64,000 bases of DNA from JACCTU01 sp963737405 (lineage in GTDB: Bacteria; Actinomycetota; Thermoleophilia; Gaiellales; Gaiellaceae): assembly GCA_963737405.1 (NCBI GenBank), contig CAVTSL010000005.1, forward strand, positions 62,001 to 126,000, given 5' to 3'. The position numbers and the translations under genes are program-made. Positions 54,843-63,757 of this stretch are shown piece by piece (the stretch's first letter is position 1; the number at the start of each line of letters is the position of its first letter). The notes beneath the pieces are model-generated. The model did no database searches. It was not told the DNA's origin and saw nothing but the letters and a program-made list of their open reading frames with translations.

Positions 54843-56089
54843 GAACCCTCCTGGGGCAGAAGCTCGTCGAGCGGCGTGGTCTCGTCGCCGAGGCGGTCGG
54901 GCGCGTCGATCGGCGCCTGCACGGCGAGCAGCTCCTTCAACCGCGTCTCGGTCGCCTCGTCCTGCCCGACGACGAGCGCGGCGACGAGGCGGCCTTCGAG
55001 GAGGTAGAAGACGATCGCGTCGCCGGCCTCGAACGAGCCGCGGGCAACGATCTCGTCACAGTCCTCCACGTCGCCGAGCAGGCGGAACGTGAACCCGAAC
55101 ACCTCGGAGAAGAACGTCGAGACGACGTCGTACGCCCCGTCCTTCCCGGCCATCAGCTCCCCGACCTTCGTCCCCGAGTAGTTCGCGTGCGACCAGTGCT
55201 CGATCCGGCGGTACTTCCCGAACACGGGGTCGTAGAAGCGGGCGACGTCGCCGACGGACCACACGTTCTCCGGGCCGACCTCGAAGCGCTCGTTGACGAC
55301 GACGCCGTCGTCGATCGGCACGCCGCTCGACTGGAGCCAGTCGACCCACGGCACGACCCCGATGCCGACCACGGCCAGCTCGGCCTGGGCGACGCGACCG
55401 CGCTTCGTCTCGACGGAGTCGAGCTTCGAGAAGCCGTTGAACGACGCCACCTCGTCGCCGAGCACGAGCTCGACGCCGTGCTGGCCGTACAGATCCTGGA
55501 GGAACTGGGCGACCTGCCGGGCGCGCAGGATCTCGAACAGGCCCTTGCCGCGGTGCACGAGCGTCACCTCGAGCCCGAGCTGGCTCAGCGACGCGGCGAC
55601 CTCCATCCCGATGAACCCGGCGCCCACGACGACCGCGTGCCTGACGTCCTTCGCAGCCTCGCGGATCCCCGCCGAGTCGTCGAGCGTCCGCAGCGTGTGG
55701 ACGCCCTCGAGCTCTGCGCCCGGGACGTCGAGCTTGCGCGGCGTCGCTCCGGACGCGATCAGGAGCTTGTCGAACCGCTTGTCGGCGGCGCCCTCGACCA
55801 CGAGACGACGGTCGCGCAGGTCGAGCTCCGAAACGCTCGTCTCGAGGTGCACGTCGACGTCGTTGTCGCGGTAGAACTGCTCGGTCTCGACGAGGGTGTC
55901 GGCGACCTCCGCCTCTCCGCGCAGAAACCGCTTCGAGAGCGGCGGCCGGTGGTAGGGGACGTGGGAGTCGCGGGAAAAGAGCGTGATCGGCCCCTCGCCG
56001 CCCGATTCGCGATAGCTCTTGATCGCCCGGCCGGTCGACAGGCCTCCTCCCACGATCACGAGCCCGTCCGCGCCTGCCACGTCTGTCAC
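54839..56089 (-). CDS. FAD-dependent pyridine nucleotide-disulphide oxidoreductase (ferredoxin reductase-like)
   Basis: The 416-residue enzyme has an FAD-binding GLVIVGGGLSTGRAIKSYR start, HVPYHRPPLSKRFL, the second nucleotide-binding site in AVVVGAGFIGMEVAASL, and the FAD-closing VWSVGDVARFYDP. The C-terminal domain contains YRRIEHWSHANYSGTKVGELMAG. This is the layout of rubredoxin/ferredoxin reductases and AIF-type proteins. No redox-active CxxxxC pair is present, so it is not a lipoamide- or glutathione-type enzyme. Start at GTG 56089; GTG 56080 is possible. No ferredoxin gene is adjacent. Confidence 0.87.
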   Translation of the reverse strand: MTDVAGADGLVIVGGGLSTGRAIKSYRESGGEGPITLFSRDSHVPYHRPPLSKRFLRGEAEVADTLVETEQFYRDNDVDVHLETSVSELDLRDRRLVVEGAADKRFDKLLIASGATPRKLDVPGAELEGVHTLRTLDDSAGIREAAKDVRHAVVVGAGFIGMEVAASLSQLGLEVTLVHRGKGLFEILRARQVAQFLQDLYGQHGVELVLGDEVASFNGFSKLDSVETKRGRVAQAELAVVGIGVVPWVDWLQSSGVPIDDGVVVNERFEVGPENVWSVGDVARFYDPVFGKYRRIEHWSHANYSGTKVGELMAGKDGAYDVVSTFFSEVFGFTFRLLGDVEDCDEIVARGSFEAGDAIVFYLLEGRLVAALVVGQDEATETRLKELLAVQAPIDAPDRLGDETTPLDELLPQEGS

Positions 56090-56133
56090 CGTAGTCGATC
56101 CGATCCTGGGGTCTCCACGAAGTACCGTGTGAG

Positions 56134-56640
56134 TTGGCGACGGTGCACGACGAAACCTTACGAGAGCGGAGCAGCGACAACTGGCTCGGAGTCGGCGCAC
56201 GTGAGCTGACGATCGGCGCACTGACGGCGAGCGCGGTGGTGCACGCGGTGCTCGTGCCGCAGCACACCGAGGAGCCGTTCCTCGCCGTCTCGTTCGCGCT
56301 CGCCGCGATCGGGGCCGTGGTCGTCGGCGTCCTGCTCACCCGGCCCGGGCTGACGTGGGCGCCGTACCTCGCCGCGGCGCTGTTCGCGAGCCTGCTCGTC
56401 GCGTACCCGGTCGTCCACCTGATCAACGGCGAGCCGGTTCAGGCGCTCGACATCGGGACGAAGGTCGTCGAGGCGGTCGGCCTGCTCGCAGCGCTCCGCG
56501 CGCGTGACGACGAAGAGCTCGGGTTCGCGCCGCTGACGGTGATCGCCGGTGTGTTCCTCGCGCTCCTGATGGTGTCGGTGACCGGCGGTCACCACCACGC
56601 GCACGGCGGTGGCGGCGGCGGCGCCGTGCACCACCACTAG
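56134..56640 (+). CDS. Membrane protein with His-rich C-terminus
   Basis: The 168-residue protein has four hydrophobic segments (about 25-45, 50-68, 75-98, 135-150) and a short C-terminal tail made almost only of His and Gly (GGHHHAHGGGGGGAVHHH). The tail could bind Zn, Ni, Cu or Co, or buffer a metal at the membrane. No known transporter family is seen. The TTG at 56134 is uncertain; a GTG three codons later is also possible. The stop overlaps the convergent propeller stop by four bases. Confidence 0.68.
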   Translation: MATVHDETLRERSSDNWLGVGARELTIGALTASAVVHAVLVPQHTEEPFLAVSFALAAIGAVVVGVLLTRPGLTWAPYLAAALFASLLVAYPVVHLINGEPVQALDIGTKVVEAVGLLAALRARDDEELGFAPLTVIAGVFLALLMVSVTGGHHHAHGGGGGGAVHHH

Positions 56641-57836
56641 GGGACGAGCAGCAGCGGGAGCGAGGCGCGGCGGGCGATCACCTCGCCCGCGACGAGATCG
56701 ACGACCAGCCACTCGTGTTCGTCGTACGCGTACGCGATCGAGCCGCTGACGGCGGTCACCCAGACCGAGGAGCCCTGGAGCATCCGCGAGCGGACGCGGC
56801 CGTCGCGCTCGTAGACGGTGAGCCCATCGCCCACGGCGAGAAGCGCGTCGCCCCATTGGTGGATCGAGCGCGTCGTCGCGTCGACTCGGTGCCGCTCGCC
56901 GGTGGCCGGGTTCACGAGCTCGAGACCCGCGGGAGTCGAGATCTGCTCCGGGTCGCCGCCCGGTCGCGCCCGCACCTCGTAGTCGGAGCCCGTGACGGCG
57001 AGCACGCCGCCTGCGACCGCGATTGCTTGGCGTCCCGAGCCGGTCGTGTACTTCGCGAGCGTCCCACGCTCCTGGTAGCGCACGGCGAGGTCGTCCAGCG
57101 CCACTGATGCGATCGTCCCGCTCGGGGCGACGACGAACGCCGTCCCGCCCTCGACCGCAAGACCCGGCATCCACTGCTCCCCGACCGGCGGCTGCGCGCT
57201 CGAGTCCAACCTCCATCCGGCCCGGAGGCGGGCCAGCCCGACCGATCGCGTCGACCCGTCGGCGGCGATCACCACGAGCCTGGGCGACACGATCCGTTCC
57301 GGCTCGCCGACGAGCAGCACGAGCGCGTCGACCGACTGCACGTGACCGAGCACCTCGCCCGCGAACGGCTGACGCCTGACGACGCGACGCTTCACGGTGT
57401 CGACCGTCACCAGCTGGAGGCCCGTGTCGGCGAGCCTTCGCAGGACGAGCACGGTCCGCGGCGAGCTCCAGCTCACGAGCACGACCGGGTCGATCCAGCC
57501 GGTGCGGAGCTGCGGGTCGCGCCCGAGCGGGATGCTCGCGGTGCGCCTCCGCGTCGCGAGGTCGACGAGCCGCAGGCGCACCTGCGTCGCCCGGTCGGAG
57601 TACCCGGTCGACACCGCGAGCGTCGCGCGGTCCGGCGAGAACGCCCAGGGCCCGAGGTTCGGCAGCGTGACGCCCGGCGGGGCGGTCTGCCCGAGCGTGC
57701 GCGCGTCCAGCTCGACGATCGTCCCACCGCCGGAGGAGACGACGAGCGCGTTCACCCGGTCCGGCGCGGTCGAAGCAGGCGCGGAGCCGGCAGGAACGGC
57801 CAGGAGCAGCGCACCGATCGCGGCGAAACGCGCCAT
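56637..57836 (-). CDS. Secreted beta-propeller protein
   Basis: The 399-residue protein has a signal peptide (FAAIGALLLAVPAGSAPAS) and repeated beta-strand blocks such as NALVVSSGGGTIVELDARTL, LGPWAFSPDRATLAVSTGY and SGSIAYAYDEHEWLVVDLVAGE, as in WD40/YncE propellers. It is intact here, unlike the broken propellers at 34741-38550. It probably binds or scaffolds outside the membrane. The ATG at 57836 follows a TTG that would add one residue. It reads away from glmS's end, 40 bp downstream of it on the same strand. Confidence 0.75.
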   Translation of the reverse strand: MARFAAIGALLLAVPAGSAPASTAPDRVNALVVSSGGGTIVELDARTLGQTAPPGVTLPNLGPWAFSPDRATLAVSTGYSDRATQVRLRLVDLATRRRTASIPLGRDPQLRTGWIDPVVLVSWSSPRTVLVLRRLADTGLQLVTVDTVKRRVVRRQPFAGEVLGHVQSVDALVLLVGEPERIVSPRLVVIAADGSTRSVGLARLRAGWRLDSSAQPPVGEQWMPGLAVEGGTAFVVAPSGTIASVALDDLAVRYQERGTLAKYTTGSGRQAIAVAGGVLAVTGSDYEVRARPGGDPEQISTPAGLELVNPATGERHRVDATTRSIHQWGDALLAVGDGLTVYERDGRVRSRMLQGSSVWVTAVSGSIAYAYDEHEWLVVDLVAGEVIARRASLPLLLVP

Positions 57837-57876
57837 CAACCGATCGTACGCCCGGGCGGCGCGAAAAGTTCCCGCG

Positions 57877-59706
57877 CTACTCGACCGTGACGGTCTTCGC
57901 CAGGTTCCGCGGCTGGTCGACGTTCAGGCCGCGCAGGCGCGCGATCCGGTACGCGAGCAGCTGGAGCGGGACGACCGCGAGCACCGACTGGAGGAACGCA
58001 GGCGTCTTCGGCACGTAGATCACGTCGTCGGCGTGGTGCTGGATGTCCTCGTTGCCGTCGGTCGCGATCGCGATCACGTGCGCCCCGCGTGCGCGCACCT
58101 CCTGGATGTTCGAGACGATCTTGTCGTAGACGTGGATCTTCGTCGCGACGACGACGACCGGGGTGTCCTCGTCGAGCAGCGCGATCGGGCCGTGCTTCAT
58201 CTCGCCGGCGGAGTACGCCTCGGTCGGGATGTACGAGATCTCCTTCAGCTTGAGCGCGCCTTCGAGCGCGACCGGCAGGCCGATGTGCCGCCCGAGGTAG
58301 AGGAAGAACGGCTTCTCGTAGTAGCGCTGCGCGATGTCCTCGATCGGATGGTCGCCGTCGAGGAACTGCGCGATCTTCTCCGGCAGGTTGTAGACCGCTT
58401 CGAGGATGAACCCGTGGTCCTCCTCCGAGAGCGTGCGCCGAACCTGCGCGAGCTTCAGCGCGACGAGGATCAGCAGCGAGACCTGCGCCGTGAACGTCTT
58501 CGACGCTGCGACGCCGACCTCGAGGCCGCAGCGCGTGTAGAGCACCGAGTCGACCTCGCGCGTGATCTGCGAGCCCATCTGGTTCGTGATCGCGACGGTG
58601 TGCGCACCGGCCTGCTTCGCGAGCCGCATCGCTGCGACGGTGTCGCGTGTCTCGCCGGACTGCGAGATCCCGATCACGAGCGTGTCCTTCGAGAGCACCG
58701 GGTTGCGGTAGATCCACTCGGAGGCGATGTCGGGCTCGACGGGAAGCCGCGCCCACTCCTCGATGATGTAGCGGCCGACGACGCCGGCGTGGTACGCGGT
58801 GCCGCACGCGAGGATGACGATCCGGCGCAGGTTCCTGATCTGCTTCTCGGAGAGACCGAGGCCTTCGAGCTCGAGCTTCGCGCCGGGGCGGATGCGGTCG
58901 CCGATCGTCTCGCGCACCGCGTCGGGCTGCTCGTAGATCTCCTTCAGCATGAAGGTCTCGTAGCCGCCCTTCTCGGCTTCCTCGTCGCTCCACTCGACGG
59001 GCTCGATCTCCTTGTGCTCGACCGGTCCATCCTTCGTGAAGAAGCTGGCCCCGTCGGGCGTGATCGCGACGACCTCGCCGTCCTCGACGAGCTGGATCCT
59101 GCGCGTGTGCGGCATGAACGCGGTGGTCGCGGAGGCGAAGAACATCTCGCCCTCGCCGACGCCGACGACGAGCGGGCACTGGTGCCGCGCGCCGACGAGC
59201 AGGTCGGGGTGGTCGTGATGGATCACGACGAATGCAAAGTGGCCCTCGAGCTCGGCGTACGCGGCGCGCACCGCTTCCAGCAGGTCGCCCGAGTAGTGCC
59301 GTTCGACGAGATGCGTGACCACCTCGGCGTCGGTCTCGGAGTGGAACGTGTGGCCCTCTCTCTGGAGTGACGCACGCAGCTCGCGGTAGTTCTCGACGAT
59401 CCCGTTGAGCACGATCGCGACCTTGCCGTCGGGGCAGCCGGTCAGCGGATGCGCGTTCTGCTCCGTGACGGCGCCGTGGGTCGCCCAGCGCGTGTGCCCG
59501 AGGCCGTGGTTCGAGACGGAGCCGTTCGGGCCCGCGGCCTCCACGAGGTTCGCGAGGTTGCCGACGGCGCGCACGAAGTCGAGCTCGTCGTCCTCGCGCA
59601 GCGCGATGCCCGCCGAGTCGTAACCGCGGTACTCGAGGCGCTTCAGGCCCTGGAGCAGGAGCGGCTTGGCCTCACGACTCCCGACGTATCCGATGATCCC
59701 GCACAT
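57877..59706 (-). CDS. glmS: Glutamine-fructose-6-phosphate aminotransferase (isomerising)
   Basis: The 609-residue enzyme has the class II glutaminase domain with Cys2 as nucleophile (MCGIIGYVGSREA) and the RYRGYDSAGIA-type region. Two SIS domains follow, with ISQSGETRDTVAAM and the C-terminal GLNVDQPRNLAKTVTVE. It makes glucosamine-6-phosphate for cell-wall precursors. A hairpin terminator separates it from glmM 95 bp upstream, so expression may depend on readthrough or its own promoter. No glmS ribozyme is recognised in the leader. The frame is clean over 1.8 kb. Confidence 0.97.
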   Translation of the reverse strand: MCGIIGYVGSREAKPLLLQGLKRLEYRGYDSAGIALREDDELDFVRAVGNLANLVEAAGPNGSVSNHGLGHTRWATHGAVTEQNAHPLTGCPDGKVAIVLNGIVENYRELRASLQREGHTFHSETDAEVVTHLVERHYSGDLLEAVRAAYAELEGHFAFVVIHHDHPDLLVGARHQCPLVVGVGEGEMFFASATTAFMPHTRRIQLVEDGEVVAITPDGASFFTKDGPVEHKEIEPVEWSDEEAEKGGYETFMLKEIYEQPDAVRETIGDRIRPGAKLELEGLGLSEKQIRNLRRIVILACGTAYHAGVVGRYIIEEWARLPVEPDIASEWIYRNPVLSKDTLVIGISQSGETRDTVAAMRLAKQAGAHTVAITNQMGSQITREVDSVLYTRCGLEVGVAASKTFTAQVSLLILVALKLAQVRRTLSEEDHGFILEAVYNLPEKIAQFLDGDHPIEDIAQRYYEKPFFLYLGRHIGLPVALEGALKLKEISYIPTEAYSAGEMKHGPIALLDEDTPVVVVATKIHVYDKIVSNIQEVRARGAHVIAIATDGNEDIQHHADDVIYVPKTPAFLQSVLAVVPLQLLAYRIARLRGLNVDQPRNLAKTVTVE

Positions 59707-59757
59707 TGCGTTCCCCCGGTCTCAAGCGTCGCCATCGGTCCGGACCCCTCGAAACGC

Positions 59758-59811
59758 AAAAGCCCGGCTGCGCCGCCGATTTTCCTCGTCGAAAACCGGT
59801 TTCAGCCGAGC
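59758..59811 (-). terminator. Hairpin terminator between glmM and glmS
   Basis: On the minus strand GCTCGGCTG pairs with CAGCCGGGC around an inner CCGGTTTTC/GAAAATCGG stem (G-U pairs at two places), followed by TTTTG. It overlaps the glmM stop codon and lies 52 bases before the glmS ATG. Confidence 0.75.
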
Positions 59812-61058
59812 TCTCGGGCAACGAGAGTGGCGATCCTAGCACACAGATCCCCCGCACTTTGAGGGGTTTCCGCCTCCGCGAGCACCCGTACGACCGGTTC
59901 GGTCCCGGACGGGCGGACGAGCACCCGGCCGCCGTTTCCCGCCCCGATCGCATCGATCTGCGCCCGCAGCTCGGGTGGGATCACCCTCGTCCGGACGCGG
60001 ACGTTCTCGAGGGCCTGCGGCATCAGCTCGAGGACCGAGACGGCCTCCTCGAGCGAGCGTCCGTCGAGGGCGGAGCAGAGGAGGAGCGCCGCGACGAGCC
60101 CGTCGCCGGTGACGTGGCCGTCGAGCCAGATGATGTGCCCCGACTGCTCGCCGCCGAGGATGCCGCCCTCGCGGCGGAGCGCCTCGAGCACGTAGCGGTC
60201 GCCGACGTCCGTCGTCACGACCCGGATGCCCTGCTCGTCCATCAGCTTGTGGAAGCCGAGGTTCGTCATCACGGTGACCGCGACGAGGTCGACGCGGCGG
60301 TCGAGCGCGAGCACGGCGAGGATCTGGTCGCCGTCGATCGCGTTGCCGCTCGCGTCGACCGCGAGCATCCGGTCGCCGTCTCCGTCGAACGCGACGCCGA
60401 GGTCGAACCCGCGGCTTGTCACGGTCCGTTGCAAGGCGCTGAGGTCGGTCGCGCCGCAGCCGACGTTGATGTTCGTCCCGTCGGGCTCGTCGCCGATCGC
60501 GACCACCTGCGCGCCGAGCTGCTCGAACGCCTTCGGCGCGAGGTGTGCGTACGCGCCGTTCGCGCAGTCGACGACGATCTTCAACCCCGAGAGGTCGGAG
60601 CCGAACCGTTCGAGCACGTGCTCGAGGTAGCTGTCGGTCGCGATGCCGACCTCGTCGATCGTCCCGCCGTTCGTCGCCGGTGCGTCGAACAGCGCCTCGA
60701 TCTCCTCCTCCTGCGCGTCGACGAGCTTCCGCCCCTCGCCGTCGAAGAACTTGACGCCGTTGTACTCCGGCGGGTTGTGCGACGCGGAGATCACGACGCC
60801 GAGGTCGAGACGGAGCAGCGCCACCGCAGGAGTCGGCAGCACGCCGCCGAGCACCGCGTGCCCGCCGGCGGACACGACGCCGCGCGCGAACGCAGCCTCG
60901 AGCGCCTCGCCGGACGCCCGCGTGTCGCGACCGACGAACACGCGCGCGTCGTCGCCGACCCAGAGCGTCGATGCCTTCCCGAGGCGCTCGACGAGCTCCT
61001 CGGTGAGGAACTCCCCGACGACGCCGCGCACGCCATCTGTTCCGAAGTACTTCCGCAC
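59802..61058 (-). CDS. glmM: Phosphoglucosamine mutase
   Basis: The 418-residue enzyme (usual length about 445) converts glucosamine-6-phosphate to the 1-phosphate. It has the N-terminal MRKYFGTDGVRG, the phosphoserine loop GVVISASHNPPEYNGVKFF, the metal-binding FDGDGDRMLAVD, the sugar-binding GGEQSGHIIW and the phosphate-binding RPSGTEPVVRVLAE. It works directly before GlmS's product in the UDP-GlcNAc pathway and the two genes are adjacent. The ATG at 61058 is clear. It lies 106 bp after rpsI, separated by the hairpin at 61145. Confidence 0.97.
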   Translation of the reverse strand: MRKYFGTDGVRGVVGEFLTEELVERLGKASTLWVGDDARVFVGRDTRASGEALEAAFARGVVSAGGHAVLGGVLPTPAVALLRLDLGVVISASHNPPEYNGVKFFDGEGRKLVDAQEEEIEALFDAPATNGGTIDEVGIATDSYLEHVLERFGSDLSGLKIVVDCANGAYAHLAPKAFEQLGAQVVAIGDEPDGTNINVGCGATDLSALQRTVTSRGFDLGVAFDGDGDRMLAVDASGNAIDGDQILAVLALDRRVDLVAVTVMTNLGFHKLMDEQGIRVVTTDVGDRYVLEALRREGGILGGEQSGHIIWLDGHVTGDGLVAALLLCSALDGRSLEEAVSVLELMPQALENVRVRTRVIPPELRAQIDAIGAGNGGRVLVRPSGTEPVVRVLAEAETPQSAGDLCARIATLVARELG

Positions 61059-61144
61059 GGGGGCAGAAGCTTACGGGTCCGACGCGGAGGCGCGGCTTTG
61101 CCGCGCCGTGAGCAACAGCGGATGAAGGTGGAGTGCGCCTTCCC

Positions 61145-61173
61145 AAGCGCTAAAAGCGCAGCTTTTAGCGCTT
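61145..61173 (-). terminator. Perfect 12-bp hairpin at the rpsI stop codon
   Basis: AAGCGCTAAAAG and its exact complement surround a five-base loop; the rpsI TAA lies in one arm. There is no T run outside the stem, so it may be a weak terminator or an mRNA 3' end stabiliser between rpsI and glmM. Confidence 0.6.
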
Positions 61174-61560
61174 AGAAAACTGCGGGGCTTTGCGGGCCTT
61201 GTGGAGCCCGGCCTTCTTGCGCTCGACGATTCTCGCGTCGCGCGTCAGGAAGCCCTCGCGCTTGAGCGCCACGCGGAGGTTCGGGTCGGCCTCGACGAGC
61301 GCACGCGCGATGCCGTGCCGGACTGCACCGGCCTGGCCGGACGGACCGCCGCCGTGCACGCGGACCCGCAGGTCGTACGTTCCCTCGAGCCCGGCCACCT
61401 TGAGCGGGGCCAGCACCATCTTCCGATGGAGGTCGCGCGGGAAGTACTCGTCGAGGGTCCGGCCGTTGAACCACGTCGTGCCGTCGCCGGGGCGCAGGAT
61501 CACACGAGCGACCGACGTCTTGCGCTTGCCGGTGCCCTGGTACTGGGCGGGTGTCGCCAC
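61165..61560 (-). CDS. rpsI: 30S ribosomal protein S9 (uS9)
   Basis: The 131-residue protein begins with the GKRKTSVARV motif and ends with the conserved basic tail KARKAPQFSKR that reaches the P-site tRNA. YQGTGKRKTSVARVILRPG, NGRTLDEYFP and GGGPSGQAGAVRHGIARAL are typical of uS9. The GTG at 61560 shares one base with the rplM stop (TAGTG), so the two are translationally coupled. Its 3' end forms the hairpin at 61145-61173. Confidence 0.97.
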   Translation of the reverse strand: MATPAQYQGTGKRKTSVARVILRPGDGTTWFNGRTLDEYFPRDLHRKMVLAPLKVAGLEGTYDLRVRVHGGGPSGQAGAVRHGIARALVEADPNLRVALKREGFLTRDARIVERKKAGLHKARKAPQFSKR

Positions 61561-61991
61561 TACTTGACCTCCAACGGCTGCGGAGCCTGCGCGGTGTGCG
61601 GGTGCTCCGGGCCTGCATAGATCTTGAGCTTCGTCAGCTGCCGCGCTGCGAGCTTGTTCTTCGGGAGCATCCCCTTGACCGCGATGCGGAGCACCTCGGT
61701 CGGCCGTCGGTCGAGCTGCTCGCGGAGCGTCCGCTGCTTGAGCCCGCCCGGGTAGCCGGAGTGCCGGTAGTAGATCTTCTCGTCGAGCTTCTTGCCCGTG
61801 ACCGTGATCTTCTCGGCGTTCACGACGACGACGAAGTCGCCGGTGTCGACGTGCGGCGTGAACTGCGGCTTGTTCTTGCCGCGGAGCGTGTCGGCGATCC
61901 GGGTCGCCAGCCGGCCGAGGTTCTGCCCCTCGGCGTCGACGACGTACCAGCGGCGCTCGATCTCGCCCGGCTTTGCGGTGTAGGTCTTCAT
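61560..61991 (-). CDS. rplM: 50S ribosomal protein L13 (uL13)
   Basis: The 143-residue protein has RRWYVVDAEGQNLGRLATRIADTLRGKNKP, the GDFVVVVNAEKITVTGKKLDEKIYYRHSGYPGGLK core, and AVKGMLPKNKLAARQLTKLKIY. L13 and S9 are nearly always adjacent in bacteria. The ATG at 61991 is chosen; a GTG two codons upstream is also in frame. Only 21 bp separates it from the end of the MFS gene upstream in the same direction, so a promoter inside that gene or cotranscription is needed. Confidence 0.96.
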   Translation of the reverse strand: MKTYTAKPGEIERRWYVVDAEGQNLGRLATRIADTLRGKNKPQFTPHVDTGDFVVVVNAEKITVTGKKLDEKIYYRHSGYPGGLKQRTLREQLDRRPTEVLRIAVKGMLPKNKLAARQLTKLKIYAGPEHPHTAQAPQPLEVK

Positions 61992-62012
61992 GCTCACGAA
62001 AAGACGGCGGAG

Positions 62013-63236
62013 CTACGTCCGCCGGGGCGCGATTGTAGCAGGGGTCTGGCGGCGGAGGAGGCGCGCCAGGGGCAGCAGCACGATCACCGCGGAGCCCAGG
62101 GCAAGGGCCGTGACCCCGAGCGCGTCGAGGGCGATTCCGCCGATGAGGGCGAGCGCGGCGCCCGTGAGCGACGAGAGCAGATCGTTCAGCCCGAGGAGCC
62201 GCCCCCGCTCGGACGCGGCCGCCCGATCGGCGAGCTGCGCCGTCGCCGCCACGAACGAGACGTTCCAGCCGAGCCCGAGCGCGAAGAGGAGGAACGCGGT
62301 GCCGATCACGCCCGCGAACCAGGTCAGGCCGATGCACGAGAGGCCCATCAGCACGAGGCCCGAGTAGAGCGCCTGGCTACTCCCGACGCGGTCGATCAGC
62401 GGCCCGACGAAGAGGACGAGCGCGTACATCCCGAGCACGTGTGCGCCGATGATCGGGAAGACGTCCTGCTGGGTGTGGTGGTGGTGCTGCACGACGACGT
62501 AGCCCGTCAGGTTCATCACCGAGACCATCACCGAGAAGCTCGCGAGCGCCACGAGCATCGCCGGCACCACCCCGGGCCGGCGGAGGATCTCCCGGAGCGG
62601 CGCCGCCGGGGCCGGCGGCTCGCTCGACTGCTGCGCCCCGATCGCCTCCGCGATCTTCTTGGGGTCGGGGCGGATGAAGAGGACGATCGTCAGCGCAACG
62701 AGCGCGATGCCGCCGGCGGCCAGCCACGGGACGGTCAGCGACTCGGCCTCGAGGGTCTTCCCCGCGAAGAGCGGCGAGAAGACGGCCGGACCGAGGATCG
62801 CGCCGAAGACCGCGCCGAACAGCACGTAGGAGATCCCTCGCGCGCGGCGCTCCGGCGGGTACATGTCGCCCGCAGCGGTCCGCGCGAGGAGCGCGACACC
62901 GCCCGCCGCCCCGGTCAGCGCCATCCCTGCGATCACGGTGACCGTGGAGTCCGTCCGCGTCGCGAGCGCGATCAGCGAACAGCCGATCGCTGCGATCACA
63001 AACCCTGTCGCGATCACGGGAATCCGGCCGAACCGGTCCATCGCGCGGCCGGCGGGAAGCGCCGCCAGCCCGGACGAGGCGAGGAAGATCGCCGGTCCGA
63101 GCCCGAGCAGGCCCTCGATGCCGGTGATCGCGACGAACGTCAGCGAGTTCACGGCCGCCGCGAGCTGGAACAGGCACGAGTTCACCGCGAGCGCCGCGGC
63201 CAGCAGGATCGTGTTCCGGCGGACGTTCAGACGCAT
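62013..63236 (-). CDS. Major facilitator superfamily transporter
   Basis: The 407-residue protein has twelve hydrophobic segments and the MFS loop-2/3 signature GRAMDRFGRIPVIATG near residue 64 and a second, weaker VGPLIDRVGSSQALYSG at about 285. A cytoplasmic central loop (about residues 195-225) separates the halves. A run of four His (VVQHHHHTQQD) at about residue 255 sits between helices and may bind a metal or the substrate. Substrate unknown; drug- or metabolite-efflux types are nearest. It overlaps the UDG-like gene by ten bases. Confidence 0.88.
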   Translation of the reverse strand: MRLNVRRNTILLAAALAVNSCLFQLAAAVNSLTFVAITGIEGLLGLGPAIFLASSGLAALPAGRAMDRFGRIPVIATGFVIAAIGCSLIALATRTDSTVTVIAGMALTGAAGGVALLARTAAGDMYPPERRARGISYVLFGAVFGAILGPAVFSPLFAGKTLEAESLTVPWLAAGGIALVALTIVLFIRPDPKKIAEAIGAQQSSEPPAPAAPLREILRRPGVVPAMLVALASFSVMVSVMNLTGYVVVQHHHHTQQDVFPIIGAHVLGMYALVLFVGPLIDRVGSSQALYSGLVLMGLSCIGLTWFAGVIGTAFLLFALGLGWNVSFVAATAQLADRAAASERGRLLGLNDLLSSLTGAALALIGGIALDALGVTALALGSAVIVLLPLARLLRRQTPATIAPRRT

Positions 63237-63757
63237 CGAGCAAGCGTCGCACGAAAGCCGGCGGCGCCGCCGTGGGCCGGATGGCGGACGTACGGCGCCT
63301 GGAGCGCCTCCTCCGCCAGGCGACCGACCGCGAGCACGCGGCGGCCACGGGCGAGGCGGCGGACGAACGGCAGGCCGGCCGCGATCTCGGCACGCGTCGG
63401 GCGGCGATTCGACTCCGGACGTCCCGGCGCGTGCGGGTGGGTCGGCACGAGGTTCCAGAGGACGACGTCATCCGCGATCCCGAGCTCCTCGAGCGTGCGG
63501 TGGACGATCGTCGCGCTGATCTCGGTCGGGCCGGATCCGGTCAGCTGGCGCTCGGACGTGAACGCGATCCCGGACACGCGCGCGCCGCGGTACCCCGCGG
63601 CCTCACCGACCAGCAGGAGCCGTGCGTCGCGACGTGAGTCGAGGTACTCGGCAAGACGGTGCCGCCGAAGCGCAGAATCCGCGTACTGGTTGTGGGTTGC
63701 GCCGATCCGGGCAGACGCAAGCTCCTTGACGAACGCCGAGACCATCGAGATCGACAC
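63227..63757 (-). CDS. Uracil-DNA glycosylase superfamily protein
   Basis: The 176-residue product has LLLVGEAAGYRGARVSGIAFTSERQL, matching motif 1 of family 4/5-type uracil-DNA glycosylases (GEAxG), LWNLVPTHPHAPGRPESNRRPTRAEI with the central Asn/Pro region, and LARGRRVLAVGRLAEEAL near motif 2. The Cys ligands of an Fe-S cluster are absent, so it is a divergent superfamily member, perhaps a UDG-like protein without the cluster. The start is a GTG at 63757 or an ATG at 63745; a divergent PLD-like gene begins at 63726, overlapping the 5' end. Confidence 0.75.
   Translation of the reverse strand: MSISMVSAFVKELASARIGATHNQYADSALRRHRLAEYLDSRRDARLLLVGEAAGYRGARVSGIAFTSERQLTGSGPTEISATIVHRTLEELGIADDVVLWNLVPTHPHAPGRPESNRRPTRAEIAAGLPFVRRLARGRRVLAVGRLAEEALQAPYVRHPAHGGAAGFRATLARCV

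Noticed and set aside
59706..59802. glmS ribozyme in the glmS leader.
   Set aside because: The spacer is too short and only a hairpin with T run is visible; the ribozyme core is not seen and it is not typical of Actinobacteria.
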